A stretch of DNA of 59,017 nt from the NCBI GenBank assembly GCA_913051655.1, contig CAJXHI010000018.1:1-59017 (forward strand), written 5' to 3'. Position numbers and translations under genes: made by a program. Source of the DNA: an uncultured Alphaproteobacteria bacterium. GTDB taxonomy: Bacteria; Pseudomonadota; Alphaproteobacteria; Rhodobacterales; Rhodobacteraceae. Shown here piece after piece: positions 47,756 to 57,179 of the stretch. The notes under the pieces were generated by a model. That model was given only the letters and a program-made list of their open reading frames with translations, had not been told where the DNA came from and made no database searches. How positions within the stretch are numbered: position 1 is the stretch's first letter; each line of letters starts with the position of its first letter.

Positions 47756-48448
47756 ATGAAAGCTGTCTCTCCTGATCTTGACTGGAAGGGTGCTCAGGTA
47801 CCTGTGTCAAAGCAGTTTGATGATCCGTACTATTCTTTGGAAAACGGTTTAAAAGAAGCGCAGCATGTGTTCCTTGCGGCCAATGGTTTGCCGGATAGGT
47901 TTCAGGATGGGCTTTCTATTGCCGAGCTTGGGTTTGGGGCAGGGCTAAATTTTCTGACAACATTGCAAGCATGGCAACGCTCCGGACAGGAAGGTCAACT
48001 ACAGTTCGCCAGTTTTGAAGCCTATCCGCTGACACAGGCTGATCTGATACGTGCGCTCCAACCATTTGATATCATTGCACCGTTGGCACAGGAATTGGTT
48101 GACGGATGGAGTGATTTGTTGAGGACAGGACAGTGGAAGAGTGGGGACGTGAATTTGTCACTCAATATAGGCGATGCAAGGATAACGCTGCCTCGCTGGA
48201 AGGGGCGCGCGAATTGCTGGTATCTGGACGGGTTTTCCCCTGCCAAAAACCCTGAGTTATGGGAGGCAGATCTCTTGTCAGAGGTATTTTTCCACACCGA
48301 AAACGAGGGTACAGCAACGACCTACACTGCTGCAGGATATGTTCGCCGAAATCTGGAAGACGCAGGATTTTGGGTCGAAAGGGCCGAAGGCTATGGGCGC
48401 AAACGCCATATGACCGTCGCCCGCAAAGGCTCCAAAGATGCAGAATAA
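47756..48448 (+). CDS. mnmD: tRNA (mnm5s2U34) methyltransferase MnmD
   Basis: MnmD adds the last methyl to make mnm5s2U at wobble position 34. From ATG 47756 (AAGG site 7 nt upstream) the product has 230 residues: DLDWKGAQVPVSKQFDDPYY, the SAM-binding ELGFGAGLNFLTTLQAW, the YLDGFSPAKNPELWEADLL motif with the conserved catalytic Asp, and a C-terminal TYTAAGYVRRNLEDAGF strand. A longer frame from 47675 crosses the intergenic region and is rejected. It overlaps the DMT permease gene by 11 nt, implying co-transcription. Confidence 0.94.
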   Translation: MKAVSPDLDWKGAQVPVSKQFDDPYYSLENGLKEAQHVFLAANGLPDRFQDGLSIAELGFGAGLNFLTTLQAWQRSGQEGQLQFASFEAYPLTQADLIRALQPFDIIAPLAQELVDGWSDLLRTGQWKSGDVNLSLNIGDARITLPRWKGRANCWYLDGFSPAKNPELWEADLLSEVFFHTENEGTATTYTAAGYVRRNLEDAGFWVERAEGYGRKRHMTVARKGSKDAE

Positions 48449-49319
48449 TGGTCGCAGCGGCATACTTCTGATGATCCTGACCATGTTTGTTTTTGCCTCT
48501 CAGGATGGTATTTCCCGCCATTTAGCATCCACCTACAACGCCCAACTCGTTGTTATGGTCCGCTATTGGTTTTTTGCAATTTTTGTTCTTTGGTTTACTG
48601 GCCGTTCAGAAGGCGGCGTCAAGGCAGTCGCCTCATCGCCGGTGATGGGTTTGCAAATTCTCCGTGGGGTGGTTTTAGCCGTTGAAATTTGGGTGGCCAT
48701 TCTTAGTTTCACTTATATGGGGCTAATTGCAAGTCATGCAATTTTTGCCTGTTATCCGTTAATGATTGCCGCGCTCTCCGGCCCTATTCTTGGAGAGCAG
48801 GTGGGATGGCGACGGTGGATGGCTATTGGGATAGGTTTTGTAGGGTTGTTAATCGTGCTAGAGCCCGGCGCTGGGGTTTTTAGCATTGCAGCGGTTTTAC
48901 CCTTCATTTCAGCCCTATTATTTGCAGTTTATGGTTTGCTAAATCGCTACGTCGCCCGCACAGACGGTACCAATACGTCGTTTTTCTGGACTGGAACTGT
49001 TGGTGCTGCACTTGCAACCGTTGTGGGCATTTGGTCGTGGGAAAACATGAGTAGACCAGATTGGCTCTGGATGGCGATACTCTGTATCAGTGGCGCTCTT
49101 GGTCATTGGTTATTGATCAAATGTTATGAATTAGCAGAGGCCAGCGTGTTGCAGCCCTTTGCATATTTCCATCTAGTCTTTGTCACCTTAATTGGGATAA
49201 CTATATTTGGGGAAACGGTCAGTCTTCAAATTGCGCTGGGCAGCGGCATGGTCATAACGGCTGGCCTCTTTACGTTGTGGCGCAAAGGACTAAAAACCCG
49301 ACCCTTGCAAGAACTTTGA
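48438..49319 (+). CDS. EamA/DMT superfamily permease
   Basis: The 293-residue product has ten hydrophobic helices in two EamA repeats: LLMILTMFVFASQDGISRHL at the start, PLMIAALSGPILGEQVGWRR (PxxxxxxxxxxxLGE) closing the first repeat, and AYFHLVFVTLIGITIFGETV closing the second. Substrate is unknown; family members export amino acids, nucleosides and other metabolites. It overlaps mnmD by 11 nt and its 3' end overlaps the lytic transglycosylase gene by 30 bp in convergent orientation. Confidence 0.9.
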   Translation: MQNNGRSGILLMILTMFVFASQDGISRHLASTYNAQLVVMVRYWFFAIFVLWFTGRSEGGVKAVASSPVMGLQILRGVVLAVEIWVAILSFTYMGLIASHAIFACYPLMIAALSGPILGEQVGWRRWMAIGIGFVGLLIVLEPGAGVFSIAAVLPFISALLFAVYGLLNRYVARTDGTNTSFFWTGTVGAALATVVGIWSWENMSRPDWLWMAILCISGALGHWLLIKCYELAEASVLQPFAYFHLVFVTLIGITIFGETVSLQIALGSGMVITAGLFTLWRKGLKTRPLQEL

Positions 49320-51221
49320 AAACGGTACCGGCAGGGGTTCTTTGCCTAGACGGGCGCGATACATCGGAATGCTTTCGGTGGTGCGCATTACATAGTTGCG
49401 CGTTTCATCAAATGGGATCATCTCGATCCAGTCGATGATATTGACCTTTTTGCTGCGTGGATCACCCAAGAAAGCGCTCCATTTTTCCGCTCGCGTTGGG
49501 CCTGCATTATATGCCACTGAAACAAGGACTGGATTTGATTTGAAGCGTTTATTTAATTCCTTGAGATAGGCGGTTCCGATGCGCGCGTTATATTGCCAGT
49601 CGCGTGTCATGCGCTTTTGATCAAAGTTTATGCCGATTTTGCCGGCCATCTCACGCGCCGTGTTGGGCATTACCTGCATTAGTCCGGCCGCCCCAACCGG
49701 GGAGACAACTTTGGGGTCAAATTCGCTTTCACGCCGTGCAATAGCAAGACTTAATTGATTTGGCACAGGGTAGCCTTCTTTGGTCATAGGGTGCAGTGCG
49801 AAATAGGGCCTCGGAAAACTTTGCCCTTGGCTGGCTTTGCGTTTTCCGAGCATGACAAGCACATGGGGGCGCTCATACTCCTCCAGAAAATCTGTCATCT
49901 GCTCGATCTCAAGGTCGTTAAGCGTTTCAGCCAGATGCGTTATAAAACGTTCGCCGAGTGCATCTTGTCCTGATGCAAAAAGCAATACAGCCGCTTTGAA
50001 GACACTGCTATTTCGAAACGAGGCCCCGCGCCAATCTGGCAGATCAGGCAACGGGTCAAAACTATAGGGAAAGGGCGCTGAGATTTCCTCTGCACTCAAA
50101 AGACCATAATAGCTTGTTTGATGTTCGGCACCTTGTGCAAATATTTTTTGTGCTTTTTCCAAGTTTCCCTGTCTTTTATGCGCCTGTGCGAGCCAATAAT
50201 AGCTCCTTCCCAACGATATAGGCGTGTCGACTGCGAATAGCATGCGCTCAAAATGTAATTGTGCCGTTTTAGGATCATTGAGATGTTGCAGGGAAGTATA
50301 GCCAGCAAGCCATTCCAGTTCTGCATAGATCGTCCCACCAGAAAGATGGTGATTTGCAGCGACACGATAGGCGGTTTTGTGTTTCCTATCAAACAGAAGA
50401 TCGCGTGCAATTATCCGGCGATCTTTAGCCCATACCGCGGGCTTGCCAAGCGTTTTCTCAGATTTGCTTGAGTTTAGTAAAATCTCAATCGCCGAGGCGC
50501 GTTTGCGCGTTTTTAGTCGCCAAAGGAAGCGTGCATGTGCCAGAACAGGTTCTTTGCGCGAGGATTTGGACAGTTTCGCGATAAGTGGATCAACGCCGTC
50601 TTTGCCAGCATGAAGCGCGAGACATGCCGTTGCCAATGCTTGATCTTGTACCGTCAGATAAGGGAAAAGAGCGCGGACTTGTCCAGAGTTTTGCTGCCAT
50701 AGCATTTGACGCAAGCGCTTGGGTGTACCGGCTTTTTTTAATGCGCCATATTTTGTCACGTAGGCGTCCTGCAGATCCGTCTCCATTACGAAGTTTTCCC
50801 AAGCGTCTTGGATGACTACTTTTGCTTTTTTTGCTTGCTGTCCAGATTCTAGCGCACGGGCGAACGCGAAAGCTCCCTCTGCTGTTTTCGGCGTATCATT
50901 TGCAAAAAACTGTGCTGTTTGTTTCATTGACGCGCTCATAAAAGACTGTTCTGAGCGCTTTCTGAAATAAGGAAGACCAGGCCAATCCGGACGCCTTTGT
51001 AAAAACTCTAATGCCGCCGTTGCCGTTCCCTGTTGTGCACGATGCCAGTGCCATTCGATGATATCGTGTGCGATCTCTCCATCGCGCTTTGCCAGATCAA
51101 AGGCCAAGGGCCAATTATCCTCTTTCATCGCTGAGAAAGCATTGGCAAGCGGACGCGGATTAGCATGCACTACAACCGCATAAAAAATGACAAAAAAAAT
51201 TCCAAAAACCTTGGTCAACAT
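49290..51221 (-). CDS. slt: Soluble lytic murein transglycosylase
   Basis: Slt-type enzymes cleave the MurNAc-GlcNAc bond of peptidoglycan to form anhydro-muropeptides. The start at 51221 opens a signal peptide (MLTKVFGIFFVIFYAVVVHA, cleavage near residue 20), giving 643 residues. A long alpha-helical superhelix of tetratricopeptide-like repeats (about 30-450) precedes the catalytic domain: AIARRESEFDPKVVSPVGAA with the catalytic Glu, then GLMQVMPNTA, IGTAYLKEL, YNAGPTRAEKW and ETRNYVMR. A longer frame from 51323 lies in the divergent region with dapA. Length is typical of Slt70. Confidence 0.93.
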   Translation of the reverse strand: MLTKVFGIFFVIFYAVVVHANPRPLANAFSAMKEDNWPLAFDLAKRDGEIAHDIIEWHWHRAQQGTATAALEFLQRRPDWPGLPYFRKRSEQSFMSASMKQTAQFFANDTPKTAEGAFAFARALESGQQAKKAKVVIQDAWENFVMETDLQDAYVTKYGALKKAGTPKRLRQMLWQQNSGQVRALFPYLTVQDQALATACLALHAGKDGVDPLIAKLSKSSRKEPVLAHARFLWRLKTRKRASAIEILLNSSKSEKTLGKPAVWAKDRRIIARDLLFDRKHKTAYRVAANHHLSGGTIYAELEWLAGYTSLQHLNDPKTAQLHFERMLFAVDTPISLGRSYYWLAQAHKRQGNLEKAQKIFAQGAEHQTSYYGLLSAEEISAPFPYSFDPLPDLPDWRGASFRNSSVFKAAVLLFASGQDALGERFITHLAETLNDLEIEQMTDFLEEYERPHVLVMLGKRKASQGQSFPRPYFALHPMTKEGYPVPNQLSLAIARRESEFDPKVVSPVGAAGLMQVMPNTAREMAGKIGINFDQKRMTRDWQYNARIGTAYLKELNKRFKSNPVLVSVAYNAGPTRAEKWSAFLGDPRSKKVNIIDWIEMIPFDETRNYVMRTTESIPMYRARLGKEPLPVPFSKFLQGSGF

Positions 51222-51360
51222 AACTTGTAATTTCTGGTGTGAAACGAATATTTGGTTCGGACTGTAACGCTTTGGGTTGAGATCGCCAGAGACTTCCTGT
51301 ACCTCGGCGATAATTTGCTTCACTCATTGGGAAAGACTGATAAAGCGAAAGGAGCGTTAA

Positions 51361-52236
51361 ATGCTGAGAGGATCACTTGTTGCGTTGGTGACGCCGTTCA
51401 AAGACGGCCAAGTGGATGTGGATACCCTCAAAAAGCTGGTGAAGTGGCATATTGAACAGGGGACACATGGTTTGGTGCCAGTTGGGACCACAGGTGAAAG
51501 CCCGACGCTTACCCATGCAGAACATGAAATGGTCGTAACCGAAACGGTAAAAGCTGTAGCAGGCCGCGTGCCGGTAGTTGCAGGGGCTGGATCAAATAAC
51601 ACGGCTGAGTCGCTGCGTCATATGAAACACGCCAAAGCCGTCGGTGCGGATGCCGCACTTGTCGTAACTCCCTATTACAATAAACCCACTCAAGATGGGC
51701 TTTATGCCCATTTTGCAACATTGCATGACGCGATTGAAATCCCGATTGTGATTTATAACATCCCGCCGCGCTCCGTGGTTGATATGTCGCCAAAAACCAT
51801 GGGTGAACTGGCAAAACTTCCCCGTATTATTGGGGTTAAAGATGCGACAGCGGACCTATCACGTGTTTCGCAACAGCGCATCACCTGTGGTGCGGATTTT
51901 ATACAAGTTTCAGGCGAAGACGCAACAGCGCACGGTTTCAATGCACAAGGCGGAGTGGGCTGTATTTCTGTAACGGCAAATGTCGCACCAGCGCTTTGTT
52001 CTGCATTGCAAAACGCCTGTCTCAAACGCGACTACGCAGAAGCGCTTGAGATTCAGGATCGCTTGATGCCGCTGCATCAGGCTGTTTTCACTGAACCGGG
52101 TCTTGTCGGCATTAAATTTGCCATGTCGGAGTTAGGTTTGTGCGACGATGAAGTGCGCCTTCCTCTTACGCCCTTGAGAGATGAGACAAAGGACCTTGTG
52201 CGTGCCGCATTGCGTCATGCCGGTTTGACCAATTAA
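51361..52236 (+). CDS. dapA: 4-hydroxy-tetrahydrodipicolinate synthase
   Basis: DapA condenses pyruvate with aspartate semialdehyde to open the diaminopimelate/lysine pathway. The 291-residue TIM-barrel enzyme has the [12 protein letters not shown] motif, the Tyr of the catalytic triad in [25 protein letters not shown], and the Schiff-base lysine in [14 protein letters not shown], with GEDATAH after it. Length and start are typical; an AAGGAG site precedes the ATG. It is divergent from slt across 139 bp. LysA for the same pathway is at 30058. Confidence 0.97.
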   Translation: MLRGSLVALVTPFKDGQVDVDTLKKLVKWHIEQGTHGLVPVGTTGESPTLTHAEHEMVVTETVKAVAGRVPVVAGAGSNNTAESLRHMKHAKAVGADAALVVTPYYNKPTQDGLYAHFATLHDAIEIPIVIYNIPPRSVVDMSPKTMGELAKLPRIIGVKDATADLSRVSQQRITCGADFIQVSGEDATAHGFNAQGGVGCISVTANVAPALCSALQNACLKRDYAEALEIQDRLMPLHQAVFTEPGLVGIKFAMSELGLCDDEVRLPLTPLRDETKDLVRAALRHAGLTN

Positions 52237-52265
52237 AAAAACGTCTGTCAAATTAGGGGCAACAG

Positions 52266-53075
52266 TTGTTAAATTTCATTGATCATTCCGGTCCTGATGA
52301 TCAGCCTCCTTTATTGATCGCCCATGGGTTATTTGGGTCAGCAAGAAATTGGGGCGTCATTGCAAAACGCCTTACCAATACACGGCGTGTGGTCGTTGTG
52401 GATCATCGAAACCACGGGTCAAGCTCTTGGTTTGATAGCCACAGCTATCACGACCTCGCAAAAGATCTTGAAGAGGTTATCGCACATGTTGGCGCGCCTT
52501 GTGATGTGATGGGCCATTCCATGGGAGGTAAGGCGGCGATGGTACTAGCGCTGCTGAGATCAGAATTAGTCGCAAGCCTATGTATTGCAGATATTGCACC
52601 GGTTGTTTACGAACATGACCAAATCCAATTCATCAAAGCGATGAAGGCAGTCGATTTCACGACGGTCAAAAATCGCTCGGACGTACGTGCGCAATTATGC
52701 GAAAAAGTTGATGATGTCGGCCTACAGAATTTCTTTGTCCAATCGGTTGATTTCGAACATCGCCGCTGGCGGCTGAATTTGGATGTTCTTGAAGATGCGA
52801 TGCCGAAAATTCTCGGCTTTCCCAAAGTCGATGGGACTTATAACGGAAAGACCTTATTTCTGTCGGGGGGAAACAGCAACTACGTGCTTCCTGAGATGCG
52901 GGGCTATATCAAAACACTCTTCCCCGCAGCAGTCTTCGCAAAAATCCCAGGCGTAGGTCATTGGATTCATGCGGAAAGGCCCCGTGCATTTGAAGAGGTG
53001 CTGAGGATGTTTTTTACAAACCATCTTGAGAATCGCGGTCCGGCCAAGCGGCCAAAACGGGAAATTTTGGATTAG
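52266..53075 (+). CDS. Alpha/beta-fold hydrolase (YbfF-like esterase)
   Basis: The 269-residue product begins at a TTG codon with an AGGGG site 7 nt upstream; no ATG fits the N terminus. It has the oxyanion segment LLIAHGLFGSARNWG, RVVVVDHRNHGSS, the nucleophile elbow GHSMGGKAAMVLAL, and the catalytic histidine in IPGVGHWIHAERP. This matches YbfF-type esterases that act on short acyl-CoA or malonyl esters in vitro. It follows dapA by 29 bp and is probably co-transcribed with it, though a link to lysine synthesis is not implied. Confidence 0.9.
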   Translation: MLNFIDHSGPDDQPPLLIAHGLFGSARNWGVIAKRLTNTRRVVVVDHRNHGSSSWFDSHSYHDLAKDLEEVIAHVGAPCDVMGHSMGGKAAMVLALLRSELVASLCIADIAPVVYEHDQIQFIKAMKAVDFTTVKNRSDVRAQLCEKVDDVGLQNFFVQSVDFEHRRWRLNLDVLEDAMPKILGFPKVDGTYNGKTLFLSGGNSNYVLPEMRGYIKTLFPAAVFAKIPGVGHWIHAERPRAFEEVLRMFFTNHLENRGPAKRPKREILD

Positions 53076-53145
53076 ATGCTCTAACAGCCTTTAAAATTTA
53101 GGAGATTTTTCAGAAAATCGACGACGCAAATTTGTTCCGTGCGGT

Positions 53146-53364
53146 CTAAAGTCTGATCAGCCGTTTTTGTAAACAATTGCTGATGCCGGGAACAGTCATT
53201 AAATAAATGACACCGAAGGCACCGATCTTGAATGCGAATATCTGTCTGGTTTCCTCAATCGATATCGCCTTACCAGAACCATCACTTACAAGGGGGGAGC
53301 ACAGCGGCAATTCATCAAATTGGGTCGTTTGGATGCGCAAAATTACTGCAGCTTTCCATGACAT
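53146..53364 (-). CDS. Possible small membrane protein (72 aa), unidentified
   Basis: The frame reads MSWKAAVILRIQTTQFDELP and ends with a hydrophobic stretch (FAFKIGAFGVIYLMTVPGI) and a basic tail. Codon use looks plausible and a TATAAT element sits just before the start, but no Shine-Dalgarno is visible and I do not recognise the family. It lies between the hydrolase and lepA on the opposite strand. It could be a genuine small gene or chance. Confidence 0.35.
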   Translation of the reverse strand: MSWKAAVILRIQTTQFDELPLCSPLVSDGSGKAISIEETRQIFAFKIGAFGVIYLMTVPGISNCLQKRLIRL

Positions 53365-53445
53365 TATATAAGCTCAAGAGAGCGGGCAAGGTTAAGCGTG
53401 TTTTCATCCCTTGACCAAAAATGAAATTCAACTCATATCACGCGT

Positions 53446-55245
53446 ATGATAGAACTTAGTTACATTCGGAATTTTTCAATCGTTGCCCATATTGATCATG
53501 GCAAATCGACGCTTGCCGATCGCTTGATTCAATCGACGGGTACCGTCAAAGATCGTGACATGAAAGAGCAATTGCTTGACTCAATGGATATTGAACGCGA
53601 GCGGGGAATTACGATCAAAGCGAATACCGTGCGCATCGAATATGATGCAGAGGACGGAGCACGCTATGTCCTTAACCTTATAGATACACCTGGCCATGTG
53701 GATTTCGCCTATGAAGTCAGCCGTTCTATGCGCGCGGTAGAAGGATCGCTTTTGGTAGTCGACAGCACGCAAGGGGTAGAGGCGCAGACGCTTGCCAATG
53801 TGTATCAGGCCATTGATGCCGACCATGAAATCGTGCCCGTACTCAATAAAATCGACCTGCCAGCAAGCGACTGTGATCGCGTTGCTGAACAGATCGAAGA
53901 TGTGATTGGCATTGACTCCAGCGATGCGATTCAGGTTAGTGCAAAAACAGGGATTGGTATCAAAGAAACGTTAGAAGCAATTGTTCAACGCCTTCCTGCA
54001 CCAAAAGGGGATAAAGCAGGGCCTCTTCAGGCTATGCTTGTGGACAGTTGGTATGACAGCTATTTGGGCGTTGTTGTTCTTGTGCGCATTATTCATGGCG
54101 TACTAAAAAAGGGCGATCGGGTTAAAATGATGTCAAATGGATCCGTACATTTCATCGACCGGATCGGCGTGTTCCGCCCTGAAATGGAAAACGTAATAGA
54201 GCTGGGTCCAGGTGAAATTGGCTTTATCACAGCTTCTATCAAACAGGTACGCGATACGCGGGTGGGAGATACAATAACCCATGAGAAAAAAGGGTCGGAT
54301 GCCGTGCTGCCAGGATTCAAACCCAGTCAGCCAGTGGTATTTTGTGGATTATTCCCGGTAGACAGTTCAGAATTTGAAGATCTGCGCGGCGCTATCGAAA
54401 AACTTGCACTCAATGATGCGTCTTTCAGCTTTGAAATAGAAACTTCAGCGGCGCTTGGTTTTGGTTTTCGCTGTGGGTTTTTGGGATTGTTGCACCTTGA
54501 GGTCGTGCGCGACCGAATTGAGCGAGAATATAATATCGAATTGATCACAACCGCACCCTCTGTGATTTATTATATTTATATGCGCGACGGAGAGATGATC
54601 GAATTGCATAATCCTGCGGATATGCCCGACTTGAGCAAGGTCGATCACCTTGAAGAGCCGCGCATTAAAGCGACCATCCTGGTGCCAGATGAATACCTTG
54701 GCGACGTGCTGAAACTATGTCAGGATCGGCGCGGCGCGCAGCAAGATTTGACCTATGCGGGCAGTCGCGCGATGGTGGTCTATGATCTGCCGCTCAATGA
54801 GGTGGTATTTGATTTTTACGACCGGCTGAAATCGGTGACCAAGGGCTATGCGAGCTTTGATTACCAGATGACGGAGTATCGTGAGGACAGTTTGGTGAAG
54901 ATGTCTATTTTGGTCAACGACGAACCGGTTGATGCGTTGTCTGTAATGGTGCACCGAGACCGCGCCGAATTGCGGGGACGGGCAATGTGTGAAAAGCTTA
55001 AGGATTTGATCCCGCGCCATATGTTTAAAATCCCGATCCAAGCTGCGATTGGTGGGAAAGTAATCGCACGCGAAACGCTTGCTGCGCTGCGCAAAGACGT
55101 GACAGCGAAGTGTTACGGCGGCGACGCCAGTCGAAAACGCAAGCTTTTGGACAAACAAAAGGCCGGTAAGAAAAAGATGCGCCAATTCGGCAAGGTCGAC
55201 ATCCCGCAAGAGGCGTTTATTTCCGCATTGAAGATGGATGGTTGA
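53446..55245 (+). CDS. lepA: Elongation factor 4 (LepA)
   Basis: LepA is a translational GTPase that back-translocates or remodels ribosomes, important under ionic and cold stress and in 30S biogenesis. The 599-residue product has G1 [14 protein letters not shown]2 [13 protein letters not shown]3 DTPGHVDF, G4 NKIDLPASD, and the LepA-specific C terminus ([20 protein letters not shown], then [20 protein letters not shown]). Start [10 protein letters not shown] matches the family although no clear ribosome site is visible. Confidence 0.98.
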   Translation: MIELSYIRNFSIVAHIDHGKSTLADRLIQSTGTVKDRDMKEQLLDSMDIERERGITIKANTVRIEYDAEDGARYVLNLIDTPGHVDFAYEVSRSMRAVEGSLLVVDSTQGVEAQTLANVYQAIDADHEIVPVLNKIDLPASDCDRVAEQIEDVIGIDSSDAIQVSAKTGIGIKETLEAIVQRLPAPKGDKAGPLQAMLVDSWYDSYLGVVVLVRIIHGVLKKGDRVKMMSNGSVHFIDRIGVFRPEMENVIELGPGEIGFITASIKQVRDTRVGDTITHEKKGSDAVLPGFKPSQPVVFCGLFPVDSSEFEDLRGAIEKLALNDASFSFEIETSAALGFGFRCGFLGLLHLEVVRDRIEREYNIELITTAPSVIYYIYMRDGEMIELHNPADMPDLSKVDHLEEPRIKATILVPDEYLGDVLKLCQDRRGAQQDLTYAGSRAMVVYDLPLNEVVFDFYDRLKSVTKGYASFDYQMTEYREDSLVKMSILVNDEPVDALSVMVHRDRAELRGRAMCEKLKDLIPRHMFKIPIQAAIGGKVIARETLAALRKDVTAKCYGGDASRKRKLLDKQKAGKKKMRQFGKVDIPQEAFISALKMDG

Positions 55246-55499
55246 CCTTCTTTTTGCGTAATGGAGAGGGCTGCCCGCCGTATACCCAAGAAAATGCACC
55301 CTTGATGGAGATGGTATCAAAAGCTCTGCATTGGAGTTGCTACGGCGTTTTGTTGCTACTACCCCTCTCGGAGGTTGCAGGCAATTCACATCAGCTTTTT
55401 AAGATGGTTCTTTTTTTGCAGGTTCTGCTGCACGTCGGTGCGTCGCTCTCTCAGTACTCTGTATTCAAATCAATTGTGTTTAAACGCATTTGGTGGTAG
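55242..55499 (+). pseudogene. Remnant of a cytochrome b561-type membrane protein
   Basis: The frame beginning within the lepA stop reads FFLRNGEGCPPYTQENAPLM, then EMVSKALHWSCYGVLLLLPL (helix), SEVAGNSHQLFKMVLFLQVL and LHVGASLSQYSVFKSIVFKR. This fits the second half of a bacterial cytochrome b561 (HxxxY...PLSG... LHV..AL.H pattern), with the N-terminal helices missing. The last histidine of the usual haem pair has been replaced. Its 'start' is within lepA and it has no ribosome site, so I read it as a truncated remnant. The match is moderate. Confidence 0.45.
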
Positions 55500-56101
55500 C
55501 AGACCATCAACACGTTTGACTGCAAAACGAGTCAATAGCCTTTGATACAAAAACTCCTGATTTCATACCTTTCTGCTGGCTTTTTGTAAGGGGAGAGGGC
55601 ATGAGTCTGCCGTTTGCGGCAATAGGTAGCGGGTAACAGGAAATTGGGAAGCCTGAAGGCAAAGCTCAGGCGCTGGGCGCTGAACCATATTTCAAACGTT
55701 GGATTAGCCGCACGTATTCGGATGATGATCTTCTGAATTGAGGTTCACAATTCTATCGTTCGCATTGACGCAGTTTCTTGAGCTGGTTTACGTGCGGAAC
55801 ACCAATAATGCGTCTCCATAACCATGGTTATTAAAGAATTGATTTGCACTTGGAACTCCCAGCTACTTAGGTATATTATCTTCGCTATCAACCACACAGT
55901 GTGAGGAGAAGAACTGGCCAGTCCAAATCCATTTTGTAAAACGGTAGCGATATCTCCAGTAGTTCATCCGACCTCTCCATTGATTTGCCCCAAGATAGCC
56001 CCGCGTGGAGATATGCAAAGGCTGTAAAAAGTGTCCCCACATAATCCCTAATTATTATAAATGAAAAACACTTCGCAAAATCTCTAAGACGTTGATTTCA
56101 A
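55500..56101. other. Stretch after lepA, no intact gene
   Basis: About 600 bp. A patch at 55637-55741 reads EIGKPEGKAQALGAEPYFKR then WISRTYSDDDLLN before a stop, which looks like the tail of a lost protein that I cannot name. Otherwise AT-rich sequence without supportable genes up to tRNA-His. Confidence 0.4.
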
Positions 56102-56178
56102 TGGTACCGCCTGTGGGATTCGAACCTACGACCTCTTGATCCACAATCAAGCGCTCTAACCTACTGAGCTAAGGCGGC
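56102..56178 (-). tRNA. tRNA-His (anticodon GTG)
   Basis: The minus strand folds as a full cloverleaf of 77 nt with an encoded CCA. The acceptor arm is GCCGCCT pairing with AGGCGGT, the D-stem GCTC/GAGC, the anticodon stem CTTGA/TCAAG with loop TTGTGGA and anticodon GTG, a 5-nt variable loop AGGTC, and the T-arm with TTCGAAT. The first acceptor pair is G1-U72, the discriminator is A73, and the base before G1 is T, so no G-1 is encoded. The T-stem has one A-C mismatch. This pattern is the divergent alphaproteobacterial tRNA-His. Confidence 0.96.
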
Positions 56179-56332
56179 ACTTGAGCAGCGTGTAACTTTG
56201 TGCGAGGAGCTTTGCAAGTCCAATTCGTTCTCAGAGCAGAGACAAGCCTAATGGTGTGCCTCTTGCAATTGAATTCGCTGAGCACTAATGGTTCAAAGGT
56301 TACTGACGGGCAGAACCACGGAGTGGCTGATT

Positions 56333-56527
56333 ATGGGTATCAACAAACAGTCCGATACGGAAAGCAATTTGCAAATTGGCCCAACAGATCAGGGTATGGT
56401 ACGCATTTATGTTTCGACAGGGACGATGGAAATCCCCATGGATTTCGATCCCGATGAAGCGGATGAAATCGCAGAAGAAATAAAAGCATCTGCTTTGACA
56501 GCGCGCGGGATCAGAAAGAAGACATAA
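56333..56527 (+). CDS. DUF6324 family small protein
   Basis: The 64-residue product MGINKQSDTESNLQIGPTDQ then GMVRIYVSTGTMEIPMDFDP, DEADEIAEEIKASALTARG is typical of small alphaproteobacterial proteins of the DUF6324 type, with a short beta part and an acidic helix. ATG 56333 follows a GGAG site 9 nt upstream; an in-frame upstream extension to 56288 has no support. Its 3' end overlaps that of mmcB by 17 bp in convergent orientation. Function unknown. Confidence 0.82.
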   Translation: MGINKQSDTESNLQIGPTDQGMVRIYVSTGTMEIPMDFDPDEADEIAEEIKASALTARGIRKKT

Positions 56528-56966
56528 AGCAAGGATCGCGCACCCGATGTAGCCGTTCTGCTGCTTTGGTCGCAAATTTATGAACAAGAGTTTTGCGCCG
56601 TGTTGGCGCAACTGGGTGATAGGGGGCCTCTCGGATGAGTGCTGCATCGTACGCGTCACCGATTATTAGACCTGTTTTCTGAGGTAAAATATCTGTAGGG
56701 AAATCTGAATCCACTACCCAGAAAAATTTGTCGCCCCATTCGAGATAGTTTTGCCATTTGTCGTCAGATTTGAAATCTGCCTTTGAGGATTTACACTCAA
56801 TAATCCATAATTCCCCTTTTGGACCAAGTGCAAAAAGATCCAAACGCAATCCTCGCCTCGGTACAAATTCCTCAAGGCTCACAAAGCCTAAATCTGAGAG
56901 GTGGCGCGCTGCGCCACGCGCCAGTAATTTGCCTGACTGGGCAAAATCGTTGTGCTGTGTATTCAT
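56511..56966 (-). CDS. mmcB: MmcB family DNA repair protein (PD-(D/E)XK nuclease-like)
   Basis: MmcB was named in Caulobacter as a mitomycin-C-induced DNA repair protein. The 151-residue product (ATG 56966, AAGG site close upstream; a longer frame from 57008 is possible) has the nuclease core: LEEFVPRRGLRLDLFALGPK with the first acidic residue, then GELWIIECKSSKADFKSDDK with the ECK motif, WQNYLEWGDKFFWVVD and FPTDILPQKTGLIIGD. It likely acts on damaged DNA. It converges on the DUF6324 gene. Confidence 0.9.
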   Translation of the reverse strand: MNTQHNDFAQSGKLLARGAARHLSDLGFVSLEEFVPRRGLRLDLFALGPKGELWIIECKSSKADFKSDDKWQNYLEWGDKFFWVVDSDFPTDILPQKTGLIIGDAYDAALIREAPYHPVAPTRRKTLVHKFATKAAERLHRVRDPCFMSSF

Positions 56967-57179
56967 GACCTTAGGGTGAACAAATAATGAATATTTGGCA
57001 AGATCCATCTGTTTTTCTGACGCTTCTTAATGGCATGGATGGAATAATTCAGCGATTTTGTCTTTGGTCCAGGTTTCATAATGTCTTGGTACCTGACGAT
57101 CCGATAAGCAAATGAGATCGTAGCTTTACGCAAATTGGGGCGGACCAATAAAATCCGTGTAGAATTAAGGTAGGATTGG

